Program-made: the position numbers and the translations under genes
The notes under the pieces: generated by a model
Databases searched by the model: none
Told to the model about the DNA's origin: nothing
What the model saw: the letters and a program-made list of their open reading frames with translations, nothing else
Assembly (NCBI GenBank): GCA_964418595.1
Contig: CAYQMF010000003.1
Coordinates: forward strand, 1-64,000
Length of the DNA stretch: 64,000 bases
Direction of reading: 5' to 3'
From: CAYQMF01 sp964418595
Lineage (GTDB): Bacteria; Planctomycetota; UBA1135; UBA2386
Part shown: piece after piece, positions 26,234-35,111 of the stretch
Layout of the letters: each line of letters starts with the position of its first letter
How positions within the stretch are numbered: position 1 is the stretch's first letter

Positions 26234-29200
26234 ATGCGAACCATCTCCGTCCGCTGCGCCGCCGTCGTCCTCGCCCACGCGGTGCTCGCCGCGCAGCCGA
26301 GCGTCGACCAGCCGCGCCTCTTCTTCGCCGGTGCGCGTGCGCCCGGTGTGCCGGTCGTGGCGTTCGAGGCGACGACCGGCACCTACGTCTTCAAGCTGCT
26401 GGACGCTGCCGGTGCGGTGTCGGTCGAGTACCGCGTGCCGCTCCAGCATCCGTACCTGCAGGCCGGCGTGCTACGCGTCGAGGAGGCGACGACGGGGATC
26501 GTGCCCATCGCCGCCGGGGGCCTCTCGTACCGGACCGCGGGCGTGCCGGCGTCGGGGCTCGGGCGGATGATCTCGCCGTACGACCTGGCCTTCGGCGCGA
26601 CCCACGCACCCAACCACACGGGGACGCTGCTCGGGCATGCGTTGGACGCCGGCACCGGCGCTGTCACCCTGCGCTTCGCCGACGACTACCGTGCGGGCAC
26701 GGTCACCTACCGCACGGAGAAGACCTTCGTCCTGCGGTTGTACGGCCGCGCATTGCAGATCACGGCCACCGGCGATCCTGCCGTGCGTCTGCTCGCCGAC
26801 TATGACTACGGGGGGTGGGTGTTCGGCGACGGCGAGGGCCTGCCGCCGGGTGGCCGCGTGCTGCGCGTGCCGTACATGGACATGGTGCCCGTGTTCGCAG
26901 CGGGCGGGGCGTACGTGGCGCGCCTCGTCGACTGGTACCGGAGCAACGCCAGCGAGACGGTACCGGTCGTGCCGCTCGTCACCGGCAGCCGCTTTGCCGG
27001 TGAGACGAGCCCGGGCACGTACCGCAACGACCGCGGCGAACTGAACGCGCCCATCCACGAGGTCGCGTGGGTGGTCGTCACCGCTGCGATCGCCGACACC
27101 TTCCCCGTGATCGATCGCCCGCCGTCCGAGTACCGCCGCCTGTGCGCGGAGCGCGCCGTGTCACAGAACGGCCCGGGCAACCGCTACGACAACGCGAGTG
27201 CGTGGGTCGTGCGCATGCGCGACGCGGCTGCGAGCGACATGGTGCACATCAAGTGGGACTGGAGTCGCTGGCCGTTCAACCTCAACGACCCCGACTACAT
27301 CCCGCCGCCACCCGCGCCGCCGCACGGCGTGCTGTGGGGGACGGCGAGCCAGTGGTCGGCGTTCACGGCTGCGGCGGCCTCGGCCAACTGGAGCCTCGCG
27401 CTCTACGTGTCCGGCGACCTCATGGACCCCGGGTATCCCAACCTCACGTTGAACCTGCCGGGCAGCGTGGTGGGCTCCGTGCTCCTCACCGCCAACCCCG
27501 CCTACGACGCGAGCCGGTGTACGCGCGACGCCGCCGGCAACCTGAAGAAGGGCTGGGACACCAACCTCAACCTCGCGGGTACGAACCTCGCGGGGCAAGG
27601 GCATCCAGTCGACATCCTCGGCAGCAACTGGTACGCGGCGAACTTCGCGGCGTACGCGGCGGCGATCCACGGGGCGCAGGGCTTCACGGTCGGCGGCGTG
27701 CACATCGATGCACAGACCGAGATCCCGGCGTGGATCCACGTCGACCAGCGCGCCGCGTCGCCGCAGCCCAAGACGATCGCCACGAACCTGCGCAACCGCG
27801 AGATCGCCTTCCAGACCGCGAAGGACACGATGCAGGGGCCGGTGATGGGGGAGAACTCGCACTGGCGGTCGCGGGCGTTCGAGACCTTCGCGGCGGGCGT
27901 GCTCGACGGCACCAGCCGCAAGATCCCGATCCACTGGAGTCCGGCGGAAGGTCCTCCCGACGCGCAATGCTGGGACGCCGAGGTGATCCCCGACTTCGAA
28001 CTCGGCGTCGTCCTCCCCAAGGCGAGCGCGTGGTTCGGCATGGGTTGGGAGTCGCAGTTCAAGGGCAGCGGCTATCCGGTGCCGCAGGCGTGGACGGACG
28101 CGTGGCACACGACGTTGCTCAGCTACGGACACGGGCCGTTCTTCGGGACCAACGGCGATGTGCTCAACAACTACTGGTCGTGGCGCGACACGCTGCGGAG
28201 TTACCACCTGACGCGGGCGCTGTCGGCGGCGATGCGCGGCAGCCGCGTGCGCGAGGTGCGCTATGAGGATGCGGCGGGGATCGAGCGCAACCTCGATGCC
28301 GCCGTCGCGCTCGGGCTCGACCTGCAGCACCCGCGCCTCGTCCTGCGGTTCGCGTCGGGCCTCGAGTTCAAGGCCAACCACTCGTCCACGTCGTGGGTCA
28401 CCACCGTGCTCGGTGTCACCCACACGCTGCCGACGGACGGCTTCGTGGGCGCGGCGCCGAGCGGCCTGCTCGCGCTGTCGGCCATCAACCCGACGTCGGG
28501 CGCTCGTGTCGACTACGCGTTCGCCCCGGGCGAGGTGGAGATGATCGACCGGCGCGGCGTGGCGCAGTCGTTCCGCGGCTTCCCCGGCAGCCTGCTGCCG
28601 GTGCCGCCCGGGCTCCTGCCGCCGGGGACCGACGAGACGCAACTGGTCGTGATCGCGGACCGGCGCGGCAACCAGGCGGTCTATGCCAACGGCTTCTCGA
28701 CCGGACGGCAGAGCCTCGGCCCGGCGCCGGTGCTCGTCGCCCTGCGCGTCGAGGCGGACGACACGACGACGCTGAGCCTCGGCCGGTTGCGGCTGGGGCT
28801 GCGCGCCCTGGCCACCGACAGCGCCGGCGGGGTCCGCGACGTGAGCGGGCTCGTGACGTGGAGCGTGCAGGGTCCGCCGGTCGTGGACGTCGGCCGGCAG
28901 GGGGCGCTCGTGGCGCGCGCCCACGGCAGCACGCTCGTGCGCGCCGATCTCGCGAGCCCCGCGCTGAGTGCGACGCTGCCGGTGCAGGTCGATGCGTACC
29001 CGCAGGTGGGGCCGCTGGGCGTCGAAGCCCGCACCAGCCGCCTCACGATGGTGAGCTTTGCGACCGACACGTCGGCATCGATCGCGGCGGTGATCGTGGA
29101 GGAGATCGGCACGGCCAACGCGTTCCTGGTCTTCGCGAGTCCGGATCCCGTCGCCAAGCAGCACCGTGCCTTCCTCACGACGCTCCGGGCGGGCGTCGCG

Positions 29201-29269
29201 TACCGCCTCACGCCGGCGGCGTTGAATGCGTTCGGGCTGGTCGGCGTCGGGCCCGCGCTGAACCTGTAG
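26234..29269 (+). CDS. Large secreted protein, glycosidase-like, with Ig-like domain
   Basis: A 1011-residue exported protein (signal peptide MRTISVRCAAVVLAHAVLAA). The first 230 residues look like a beta-sandwich; the central part (about 330-660) has alternating alpha/beta segments such as MVHIKWDWSRWPFN, VGGVHIDAQTEIP and GPVMGENSHW, resembling a TIM-barrel glycosidase, with acidic residues at strand ends. Near residues 840-920 (TWSVQGPPVVDVGRQG ... LVRADLAS) lies a BIG2-type bacterial Ig-like domain, followed by a C-terminal beta tail. No exact family could be named; a link to endo-alpha-N-acetylgalactosaminidase-type hydrolases is only a guess. Confidence 0.65.
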   Translation: MRTISVRCAAVVLAHAVLAAQPSVDQPRLFFAGARAPGVPVVAFEATTGTYVFKLLDAAGAVSVEYRVPLQHPYLQAGVLRVEEATTGIVPIAAGGLSYRTAGVPASGLGRMISPYDLAFGATHAPNHTGTLLGHALDAGTGAVTLRFADDYRAGTVTYRTEKTFVLRLYGRALQITATGDPAVRLLADYDYGGWVFGDGEGLPPGGRVLRVPYMDMVPVFAAGGAYVARLVDWYRSNASETVPVVPLVTGSRFAGETSPGTYRNDRGELNAPIHEVAWVVVTAAIADTFPVIDRPPSEYRRLCAERAVSQNGPGNRYDNASAWVVRMRDAAASDMVHIKWDWSRWPFNLNDPDYIPPPPAPPHGVLWGTASQWSAFTAAAASANWSLALYVSGDLMDPGYPNLTLNLPGSVVGSVLLTANPAYDASRCTRDAAGNLKKGWDTNLNLAGTNLAGQGHPVDILGSNWYAANFAAYAAAIHGAQGFTVGGVHIDAQTEIPAWIHVDQRAASPQPKTIATNLRNREIAFQTAKDTMQGPVMGENSHWRSRAFETFAAGVLDGTSRKIPIHWSPAEGPPDAQCWDAEVIPDFELGVVLPKASAWFGMGWESQFKGSGYPVPQAWTDAWHTTLLSYGHGPFFGTNGDVLNNYWSWRDTLRSYHLTRALSAAMRGSRVREVRYEDAAGIERNLDAAVALGLDLQHPRLVLRFASGLEFKANHSSTSWVTTVLGVTHTLPTDGFVGAAPSGLLALSAINPTSGARVDYAFAPGEVEMIDRRGVAQSFRGFPGSLLPVPPGLLPPGTDETQLVVIADRRGNQAVYANGFSTGRQSLGPAPVLVALRVEADDTTTLSLGRLRLGLRALATDSAGGVRDVSGLVTWSVQGPPVVDVGRQGALVARAHGSTLVRADLASPALSATLPVQVDAYPQVGPLGVEARTSRLTMVSFATDTSASIAAVIVEEIGTANAFLVFASPDPVAKQHRAFLTTLRAGVAYRLTPAALNAFGLVGVGPALNL

Positions 29270-29316
29270 GTCGCTTCGTTGCTCGTCGCGGCCCTGGCCT
29301 CTAGAAGGGGCCGGCC

Positions 29317-30756
29317 GTGAACGCGACGCACAAGGTGCTCCTGCTCTCCACCGTGCTGGGGCTGGCTGCGGCGATCGTTGCGCTCGGGATGCACGTCGAC
29401 AGCGCGCGCCTGCTGACGCACACCGTCGGCGTGTTCGCGCTGCTCGCGGAACTGCTGCGCGAGGGTGTGCTCTACCCCCACGAGCCGACGACGGACCTCG
29501 TCTACGGCGTTTTCTATCACCCGCTGGCGTTCGCGCCGATCGCGCTCCTGCCGGGCGAGGGCCTCGCCCTGATCCGCGGCATGCGCATCCTGGTGGGGAC
29601 CGAGACCCTGGTCGTGCTGGGCCTCGCGGGCGCGCTCGTGCGGGGCATGTCGTTCTGGTTGCGCCTGCAGCCGTGCCTGTGGGTGCTGTGCTGCGTGCCC
29701 GGGGCATTCGCGCTGATCGGGATGCGCGACGACAGTCGCGCCCTGCTCATGGGCTTGTTGGCGCTCGTGGTGTACGGTCGCGGGCTCGGCTGGCGGCCGG
29801 CCGTCGCCGGCGTGCTGCTGGCGCTCGCGTTCTTCACCAAGGTCACCGCGCCCGTCGCGCCGGGCGTGGCGCTCTTGTGGGCTGCCCTGCGCGATGGTCA
29901 CGGCGGCCGGCGGGGCGCCGCACACGTCGTCGTTGCCGCCACGGCGGGTACGCTGCTCGGCGTCGCCTTCCTGCAGTGGGGGCTCGGCTGCGACTTCCTC
30001 CACAACGGTCTCTACTACATGGTGGTCGCGCCGGCGCGGGCAGCCCGGCCGCTGGGGGACCTCGTTGCGGCGCTGTGGCGCGACATCACCTACGACTGGT
30101 GGACGCCCATCCTGCTCGGGCTCGCGATCGCCGGCGCGAGCTGGCGGCTCGTCCGCGCCCGTGCGGATCACCTCGACGTGCTGCTGCTCGCGAGTATCGC
30201 CAAGACCGCGATCGTGTACCGGAGCTGGGGCAGCGACCTCAACCACATGCTCGACACGGTGGTCTTCGCGGCGATCGTGTCGGCGCAGCAGTTGCGCGCC
30301 TGGCTCACGCCGGCCCGCGCGCTCTGCGTCCTGGCGATCGCCTTGGGTCTGGGCGCGCCGTGGCGCTGGCTCATCCCCGATCCGGGCACCCCCACCATCG
30401 CGGCGAGTCCGCTTGCGGCGGCGGCCGCGGCCCTGCGCGCGGAGCCGGCGACGCCGACCCTGTGCGAGGAGCCGTTCCTGGCGTGGCTCGCCGGCACCCG
30501 CCCGCTGGCGGTGGACCCGTTCCTGACGTTCGCCACTGGCGCACGTGATCCCGAGATCCGCCGCCGCTGGTTCGGTCCCACGTCGGATCCCGTGGCGCTG
30601 CGTCGCCTCGTCCTCATGCACGATCCGCGCCGCACCGACCCGGCCCTCGCCGAGTGGTACGAGCGGATCCACTTCGATCTCGAGTTCCTGGCCACCGTCC
30701 GTCGCGAGTGGAAGGTCCTCGTGACCACGCCCAACGCCACGGTACTGGTGCGTTGA
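29317..30756 (+). CDS. Multi-pass membrane protein, GT-C glycosyltransferase-like
   Basis: A 479-residue protein with about 9-10 predicted membrane helices (first at residues 8-28), a soluble luminal loop after the first two helices (VLYPHEPTTDLVYGVFYHP) and a C-terminal soluble tail of about 110 residues. The pattern and the early acidic loop resemble GT-C (ArnT/GT87-like) enzymes that use lipid-linked sugars, but the similarity is weak. The GTG at 29317 is supported by AGAAGGGG seven bases upstream. Its stop is one base from the stop of the convergent histidine kinase gene. Confidence 0.6.
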   Translation: MNATHKVLLLSTVLGLAAAIVALGMHVDSARLLTHTVGVFALLAELLREGVLYPHEPTTDLVYGVFYHPLAFAPIALLPGEGLALIRGMRILVGTETLVVLGLAGALVRGMSFWLRLQPCLWVLCCVPGAFALIGMRDDSRALLMGLLALVVYGRGLGWRPAVAGVLLALAFFTKVTAPVAPGVALLWAALRDGHGGRRGAAHVVVAATAGTLLGVAFLQWGLGCDFLHNGLYYMVVAPARAARPLGDLVAALWRDITYDWWTPILLGLAIAGASWRLVRARADHLDVLLLASIAKTAIVYRSWGSDLNHMLDTVVFAAIVSAQQLRAWLTPARALCVLAIALGLGAPWRWLIPDPGTPTIAASPLAAAAAALRAEPATPTLCEEPFLAWLAGTRPLAVDPFLTFATGARDPEIRRRWFGPTSDPVALRRLVLMHDPRRTDPALAEWYERIHFDLEFLATVRREWKVLVTTPNATVLVR

Positions 30757-30757
30757 A

Positions 30758-33313
30758 TCAGGATGCCTGCGTTCGAGGGCGGGCCATCGCGGCCTGGACG
30801 GCGACGCGCAGCTCCGGCAGCGTGAACGGCTTCTGCAGGAGGTGGTCGACCTCGCCGGCTTGCTGCAGGGCGGCGTCGCGGTCGTAGCCGGTCGCGAGGA
30901 TGACGGGGGTGTCGGGCGCGACGGCGCGCAGGCGGGTCAGAGTCTCCGCCCCGGTCATGCCCGGCAGGGCGAAGTCGAGGAGGATCAAATCGATGGTCGC
31001 GCCGAACCGTTCGACGCGCGCGACGCCGTCGCTGCCATCGACCGCGGTCAGCGCGTGGCAGCCGAGGCGTTCGAGCAGGTGAGCGGTGGCGGTGCGCACG
31101 GCTTCGTCGTCGTCGATCACGAGGACGGTGGTCCGCTCGCCACGTCCGGTCGCGGCCGGCGGGGGCACCTGGGCGGGCTCGCCGTCGACGGGGAGACGCA
31201 CGCGGAACACGGTGCCGCGGAGCGGGTCACTGTCGACCGTGATCGAGCCCATGTGGCGCTGCACGATCCCGTGTGCGGTGGCGAGTCCCAGGCCCCGTCC
31301 CTTCGGCTTGGTGCTGACGAACGGCTCGAAGAGGCGCGCGCGCACCTCTTCCGGCACGCCGGGACCGCAGTCGGCCACGGCCAGTTCGACCCCGCGCGCT
31401 CCGCCGGACTCGCCCGCCGGCACGATCCGCGCCTCGACGCGGACTGCGCCTTCGCTCTCGCCCAGCGCCTCGGCGGCGTTGGTCGCGAGGTTGTGGATCA
31501 CGCGGCCGAGTTGCACGGGGTCGGCGTCGATCGCTGGCAGGCCCGGTTCCACCACCAGCGCGAACGTCCGGCGGGGGAAGACGCCGCGCACGAGGCGGAC
31601 GGTGCGGGTGAGCAGGTCGCCGACGTCGATGCGCTCGCGCCGCACCGTCGCGCGACCGGAGATCGTGAGCATGTCGGCCGCGAGGCTCGCGGCGCGCCGG
31701 CATGCCTCCTCGATGTCGTCGAGGCGATCGTCGACGTCGGCGCTGCCGGGGGTCGCGTTGCGCGCCAGCCGGACGTTGCCGATCACGCCGGTGAGCAGGT
31801 TGTTGAAGTCGTGGGCCAGGCCGCCCGCCACCAGGGCCACGCTCTCGAGCTTGCGCGCTTCGGTCATCCGTTCCTGCAGGGCGACGGTCTCGGCGAGGGC
31901 GGCGAGCGCACGGCGGCGATGCAGGAACAGACTCCAACCCAGGAGCGCGATCACCACCAGGCCCGCGGCGCCGAAGAGGAGTACGTTGCGCCACAGCTCC
32001 TCGCGCGCGAGCCGACTCGCCTGCAGGGCACGCTCGGTCTCGAGCAGGGCGATCCGCCGCTCGCGGGCCTCGCTCTCGAACCCGGCCTCGCGTGCGGCGA
32101 AGGCGGCGGACATCTCCAGGGAGTCGACTTCTTCGTCGAGACGGAAAGCGTCGCGCGCAGTGTCGAGTGCCTTGGCGTGCTCGCCCGCCGCCGCCTGGGC
32201 CTCGGCGAGTGCGAGCAGCACGCTCACGCGCTTGGCCTTGCCTTCGATCGCCTGGGTCAGTTCGAGACCCTGATGGGCTGCGCTCAGCGCCTCGGCAGGG
32301 TGATCCAGGGCCGCGTGTGCGCGCGCGAGGCACGCGAGGGTCGCTGCGACCTCCGGGACGAGGCCCCGTCGTCGCTGGGTCGCCAGTGCCGGTTCGAGTT
32401 CGGCGATTGCGAGGCGAGGCTCACCCAGGGCCAGCAGGGTGTCCCCGAGGCGCGTCCGCGCCAGGGCGATCGCCGACGGCGCGCCGAGCTCTTCGCGCAA
32501 CGTGACCGCCTCCTCGTGCAGGGTCCTGGCCGCCGCGGGTCGGCAACGCAGCAGTTCGATGTCGCCCTGGTTCGCGACGATCGCGGCCAGCGCCTCGCGC
32601 AGGCCCGCACCTTCCGCGGCGCGCCGGGCGGCGACGAGCTTCTCGAACGCGCGGTCGAGCTGGCCGGCGTTGAGCAGCAGGACGCTCATGTTGTTGAGGA
32701 CGGTGCAGGTCGCGTTCGCATCCCCGATCGCCTCGGCCAGTTCGACGCAGTGATTCCACGCGACCAGGGCGGCCTGCCGTTCGCTGCGCCGCTCGTTGGT
32801 GGCGCCGAGGAGGTTGGCGGCCGAGAACTCCAGCCGGCGCTCGCCGAGTTGCGCCGCTAGGCGGGTCGACTCGGCTGCTTCATCCACAGCGGTGGCGAAC
32901 GCACCGATCCGGTCGGAGGCGATGCCGGCGTGCAGGAGGCCGAAGGCGAGGCTCCGGGTCGCGCCCTGAGCCCGCGCCAGCGCGCAGCCGCGTTCCAGAT
33001 GCTCGTGCGCGGCGCGGGCATCGCCCGCGTCGAGGAGGGCCTCGCCGAGGGCGAGGTGCACGCGCCGCGCCGTCTCGCTCGTCGAGCCGTCCGCCAGCTC
33101 TGCCAGCGCGGCACGGGCCTTGGCGACCCGTGCGTCGACCGCCGCGGGCGCGATGGCGCGTTCCTCTCCGATCAGCCGGGCCGCGGTCGCCTCGTCCTGG
33201 GCCGTGAGCCGCGCCAGGGTGCTCGGGCCGACGAGCAGGGCGGTGGCCGCGAGCCAGGTGAGTCGCTGCGCACCCCGGCGCGGGGTGCGCGTGGAAGGAA
33301 ACAGGAACCGCAC
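30758..33313 (-). CDS. Hybrid histidine kinase with TPR sensor domain
   Basis: An 851-residue sensor. A signal/anchor (residues 18-38) leads to a periplasmic TPR array (about 60-400) and a membrane helix (about 440-462, LLFGAAGLVVIALLGWSLFLH). Then come the H-box VAGGLAHDFNNLLTGVIGN, an HATPase domain (N box IHNLATNAAEAL, G boxes DCGPGVPEE and GRGLGLATAHGI) and a C-terminal receiver domain (VLVIDDDEA, phospho-Asp in LILLDFALPG, LLQKPF). The HDFNNLL motif is typical of hybrid kinases that transfer phosphate internally. No response regulator follows, so the output partner is elsewhere. Confidence 0.92.
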   Translation of the reverse strand: MRFLFPSTRTPRRGAQRLTWLAATALLVGPSTLARLTAQDEATAARLIGEERAIAPAAVDARVAKARAALAELADGSTSETARRVHLALGEALLDAGDARAAHEHLERGCALARAQGATRSLAFGLLHAGIASDRIGAFATAVDEAAESTRLAAQLGERRLEFSAANLLGATNERRSERQAALVAWNHCVELAEAIGDANATCTVLNNMSVLLLNAGQLDRAFEKLVAARRAAEGAGLREALAAIVANQGDIELLRCRPAAARTLHEEAVTLREELGAPSAIALARTRLGDTLLALGEPRLAIAELEPALATQRRRGLVPEVAATLACLARAHAALDHPAEALSAAHQGLELTQAIEGKAKRVSVLLALAEAQAAAGEHAKALDTARDAFRLDEEVDSLEMSAAFAAREAGFESEARERRIALLETERALQASRLAREELWRNVLLFGAAGLVVIALLGWSLFLHRRRALAALAETVALQERMTEARKLESVALVAGGLAHDFNNLLTGVIGNVRLARNATPGSADVDDRLDDIEEACRRAASLAADMLTISGRATVRRERIDVGDLLTRTVRLVRGVFPRRTFALVVEPGLPAIDADPVQLGRVIHNLATNAAEALGESEGAVRVEARIVPAGESGGARGVELAVADCGPGVPEEVRARLFEPFVSTKPKGRGLGLATAHGIVQRHMGSITVDSDPLRGTVFRVRLPVDGEPAQVPPPAATGRGERTTVLVIDDDEAVRTATAHLLERLGCHALTAVDGSDGVARVERFGATIDLILLDFALPGMTGAETLTRLRAVAPDTPVILATGYDRDAALQQAGEVDHLLQKPFTLPELRVAVQAAMARPRTQAS

Positions 33314-33433
33314 GAGGTGCTAGCGTAGCGAGGCGCCGGGACCCGTGATTGCGATGGGCGAGAATCACTCGCGAAGCCTGTCCGCGGCAACCTGTCCGTT
33401 GTGCCCGCGCGGCGTTCGCGGCCAAATGCGCGC

Positions 33434-34213
33434 GTGAGCAATCTTGATCCTCGTTGGCGCCTCGACGGTCGCGTGGCCGTCGTCACCGGGGCGAGTCGCG
33501 GCATCGGTCGCGCGATCGCCGATGAACTGGTCGGCCGGGGCGTTCGCCACCTCGTCCTCGTCGCGCGCGGCGCCGCGGACCTCGATGCAGAGGCCGGCCG
33601 CCATCGGGCCGCCGGCGTCGGCGCGACCGCGGTCGTGGGCGACGTCGCGACGAAGGAAACCCGTCGCACCGTCGGCGACGCCGTGCAGGCGGTGGGGAGC
33701 CTCGACATCCTGGTGAACAACGCCGGCACGAACATCCGCAAGCGGAGCGCGGACTACACGGGAGAAGAGGTGGCCCATCTCCTCGACGCGAACCTCCTGT
33801 CGGCCATCGAGCTGTCGCGCGCCTTGTACCCGGCGCTGGCCGCCGCCCGCGGCTGCGTGGTCAACATCGCGTCGGTCGCAGGCCTCACCAGCACCGGCAC
33901 CGGCGTCCCCTACGCGATGGCGAAGGCCGCGCTCCTGCACGGCACGCGCTACCTCGCGGTCGAGTGGGGCGGGGCGGGGGTCCGCGTCAACGCCGTGGCG
34001 CCCTGGTACGTCCGCACGCCGCTCGTCGAACCGGTCCTCGCCGACCCCGACTATCGCGCGCGGGTGCTGGCCCGCACGCCCTTGGGCCGGCTCGGCGCAC
34101 CGGCCGACGTCGCGGCCGCCGTCGCCTTCCTGTGCCTTCCCGCCGCCGGCTGGATCACCGGCCAGTGTCTCGCGGTCGACGGGGGGTTCGCGGGCGTCGG
34201 CTTCCAGCCCTGA
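33434..34213 (+). CDS. Short-chain dehydrogenase/reductase
   Basis: A 259-residue SDR oxidoreductase. Cofactor motif TGASRGIG (residues 18-25), NNAG (near 95), active-site Ser in ASVAGLTSTGTG with Tyr-x-x-x-Lys in YAMAK (near 160-164), and the C-terminal AVDGGF all fit the classical tropinone-reductase/FabG-like subgroup using NADP(H). The GTG at 33434 places the glycine-rich motif at the usual distance from the N-terminus; the longer GTG at 33401 adds only basic residues. Substrate unknown. It converges on the cupin gene, 10 bases apart. Confidence 0.9.
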   Translation: MSNLDPRWRLDGRVAVVTGASRGIGRAIADELVGRGVRHLVLVARGAADLDAEAGRHRAAGVGATAVVGDVATKETRRTVGDAVQAVGSLDILVNNAGTNIRKRSADYTGEEVAHLLDANLLSAIELSRALYPALAAARGCVVNIASVAGLTSTGTGVPYAMAKAALLHGTRYLAVEWGGAGVRVNAVAPWYVRTPLVEPVLADPDYRARVLARTPLGRLGAPADVAAAVAFLCLPAAGWITGQCLAVDGGFAGVGFQP

Positions 34214-34223
34214 CGCGCACGGT

Positions 34224-34538
34224 TCAAAACAGCTCGATCCCCTCCTGGGCGATGGCGAAGAACACGCAGTCCTCGCCCGGCAACGCCACCGGATGGTGCA
34301 CGGATCCGTCCTCGTAGCGCACGAACTCACCGGCGCGGTGTTCGCCCAGTTCGTCGCGGTAGCCGCCCTGCAGGATCAGCAGCTCCTCCGGACCCTTGTG
34401 GCGATGTCGCGGATAGCTGCTTCCCGGCGCCATCCTGATCATCACGGCGGCGTGACCGTGCGCCCGGTCACGGTGGTAGAAGTGGATGGTCACGCCCGCG
34501 TAGCGCGTCGGTTGGAAGGGAATGCCTTGCAGATCCAT
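34224..34538 (-). CDS. Cupin-domain protein (ChrR-like)
   Basis: A 104-residue single-domain cupin. The metal motif is YPRHRHKGPEELLILQGGY (His-x-His, Glu six residues on) with a later His in GSVHHPVALPG, the pattern of ChrR-type anti-sigma cupin domains. Here the domain stands alone without a zinc-binding anti-sigma N-terminus, so a metal-dependent enzyme or sensor role is open. Divergent from the pterin gene by 74 bases. Confidence 0.8.
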   Translation of the reverse strand: MDLQGIPFQPTRYAGVTIHFYHRDRAHGHAAVMIRMAPGSSYPRHRHKGPEELLILQGGYRDELGEHRAGEFVRYEDGSVHHPVALPGEDCVFFAIAQEGIELF

Positions 34539-34612
34539 CGCGGGCTATTGTCCGCGCCGGCGTGATCCGTGCCACGATCACACCGGCCACATCACCGAGA
34601 CCCGCCATCGCG

Positions 34613-35107
34613 ATGGAGACCTGGTCGATCCGCATCCACAAGGACTACCTGAAGTTCAGCGCCGCGCACTTCCTCATCTTCCCGGACGGCACGGCGGAGC
34701 GGTTGCACGGTCACAACTACAAGGTGTTCGTGGAACTGCACGGGCCGCTGGACCCGCACGGGCTCGTGATGAACTTCAAGGAGATCAAGCCGCTGATCCG
34801 CGAGCTGGTCGACGAACTCGACGAGCACCTGCTCATCCCGGGCAAGCATCCGGTGCTGCGGTGCACCAACGGCGACGCGGGCGCCGAGATCGTCTATCGG
34901 GAGCGACGCTACCTGGTCCCACGGGACGAGGTTCGCGTGCTGCCGATCTCGAACACGAGCGCCGAGAACCTCGCCTCCTGGGTCTCGAGCGAGATCCGGA
35001 TGCGCCTGCTCGCCCGCTTCCCGCACATGGTCGTGCACGCGCTCGACGTCGGTGTGGAGGAGACGCCCGGCCAGTGCGGGACCCACCACTGGCGCATCGA
35101 GCGGTAG
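34613..35107 (+). CDS. 6-pyruvoyl-tetrahydropterin synthase family protein, PTPS-III type
   Basis: A 164-residue PTPS/QueD-fold enzyme. Zinc ligands are His19 (KFSAAHFLIF) and His32/His34 (LHGHNY). The catalytic Cys of QueD and PTPS (CxxxHGH) is absent; the aligned stretch is TAERLHGHNY, giving Glu29 three residues before HGH. ExxHGH is the signature of PTPS-III, which feeds folate synthesis by forming the hydroxymethyl-dihydropterin and can replace FolB. The terminal VGVEETPG carries the pterin-binding Glu. Start ATG 34613 by family alignment. The kinase gene starts four bases after the stop. Confidence 0.85.
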   Translation: METWSIRIHKDYLKFSAAHFLIFPDGTAERLHGHNYKVFVELHGPLDPHGLVMNFKEIKPLIRELVDELDEHLLIPGKHPVLRCTNGDAGAEIVYRERRYLVPRDEVRVLPISNTSAENLASWVSSEIRMRLLARFPHMVVHALDVGVEETPGQCGTHHWRIER

Positions 35108-35111
35108 CGAT

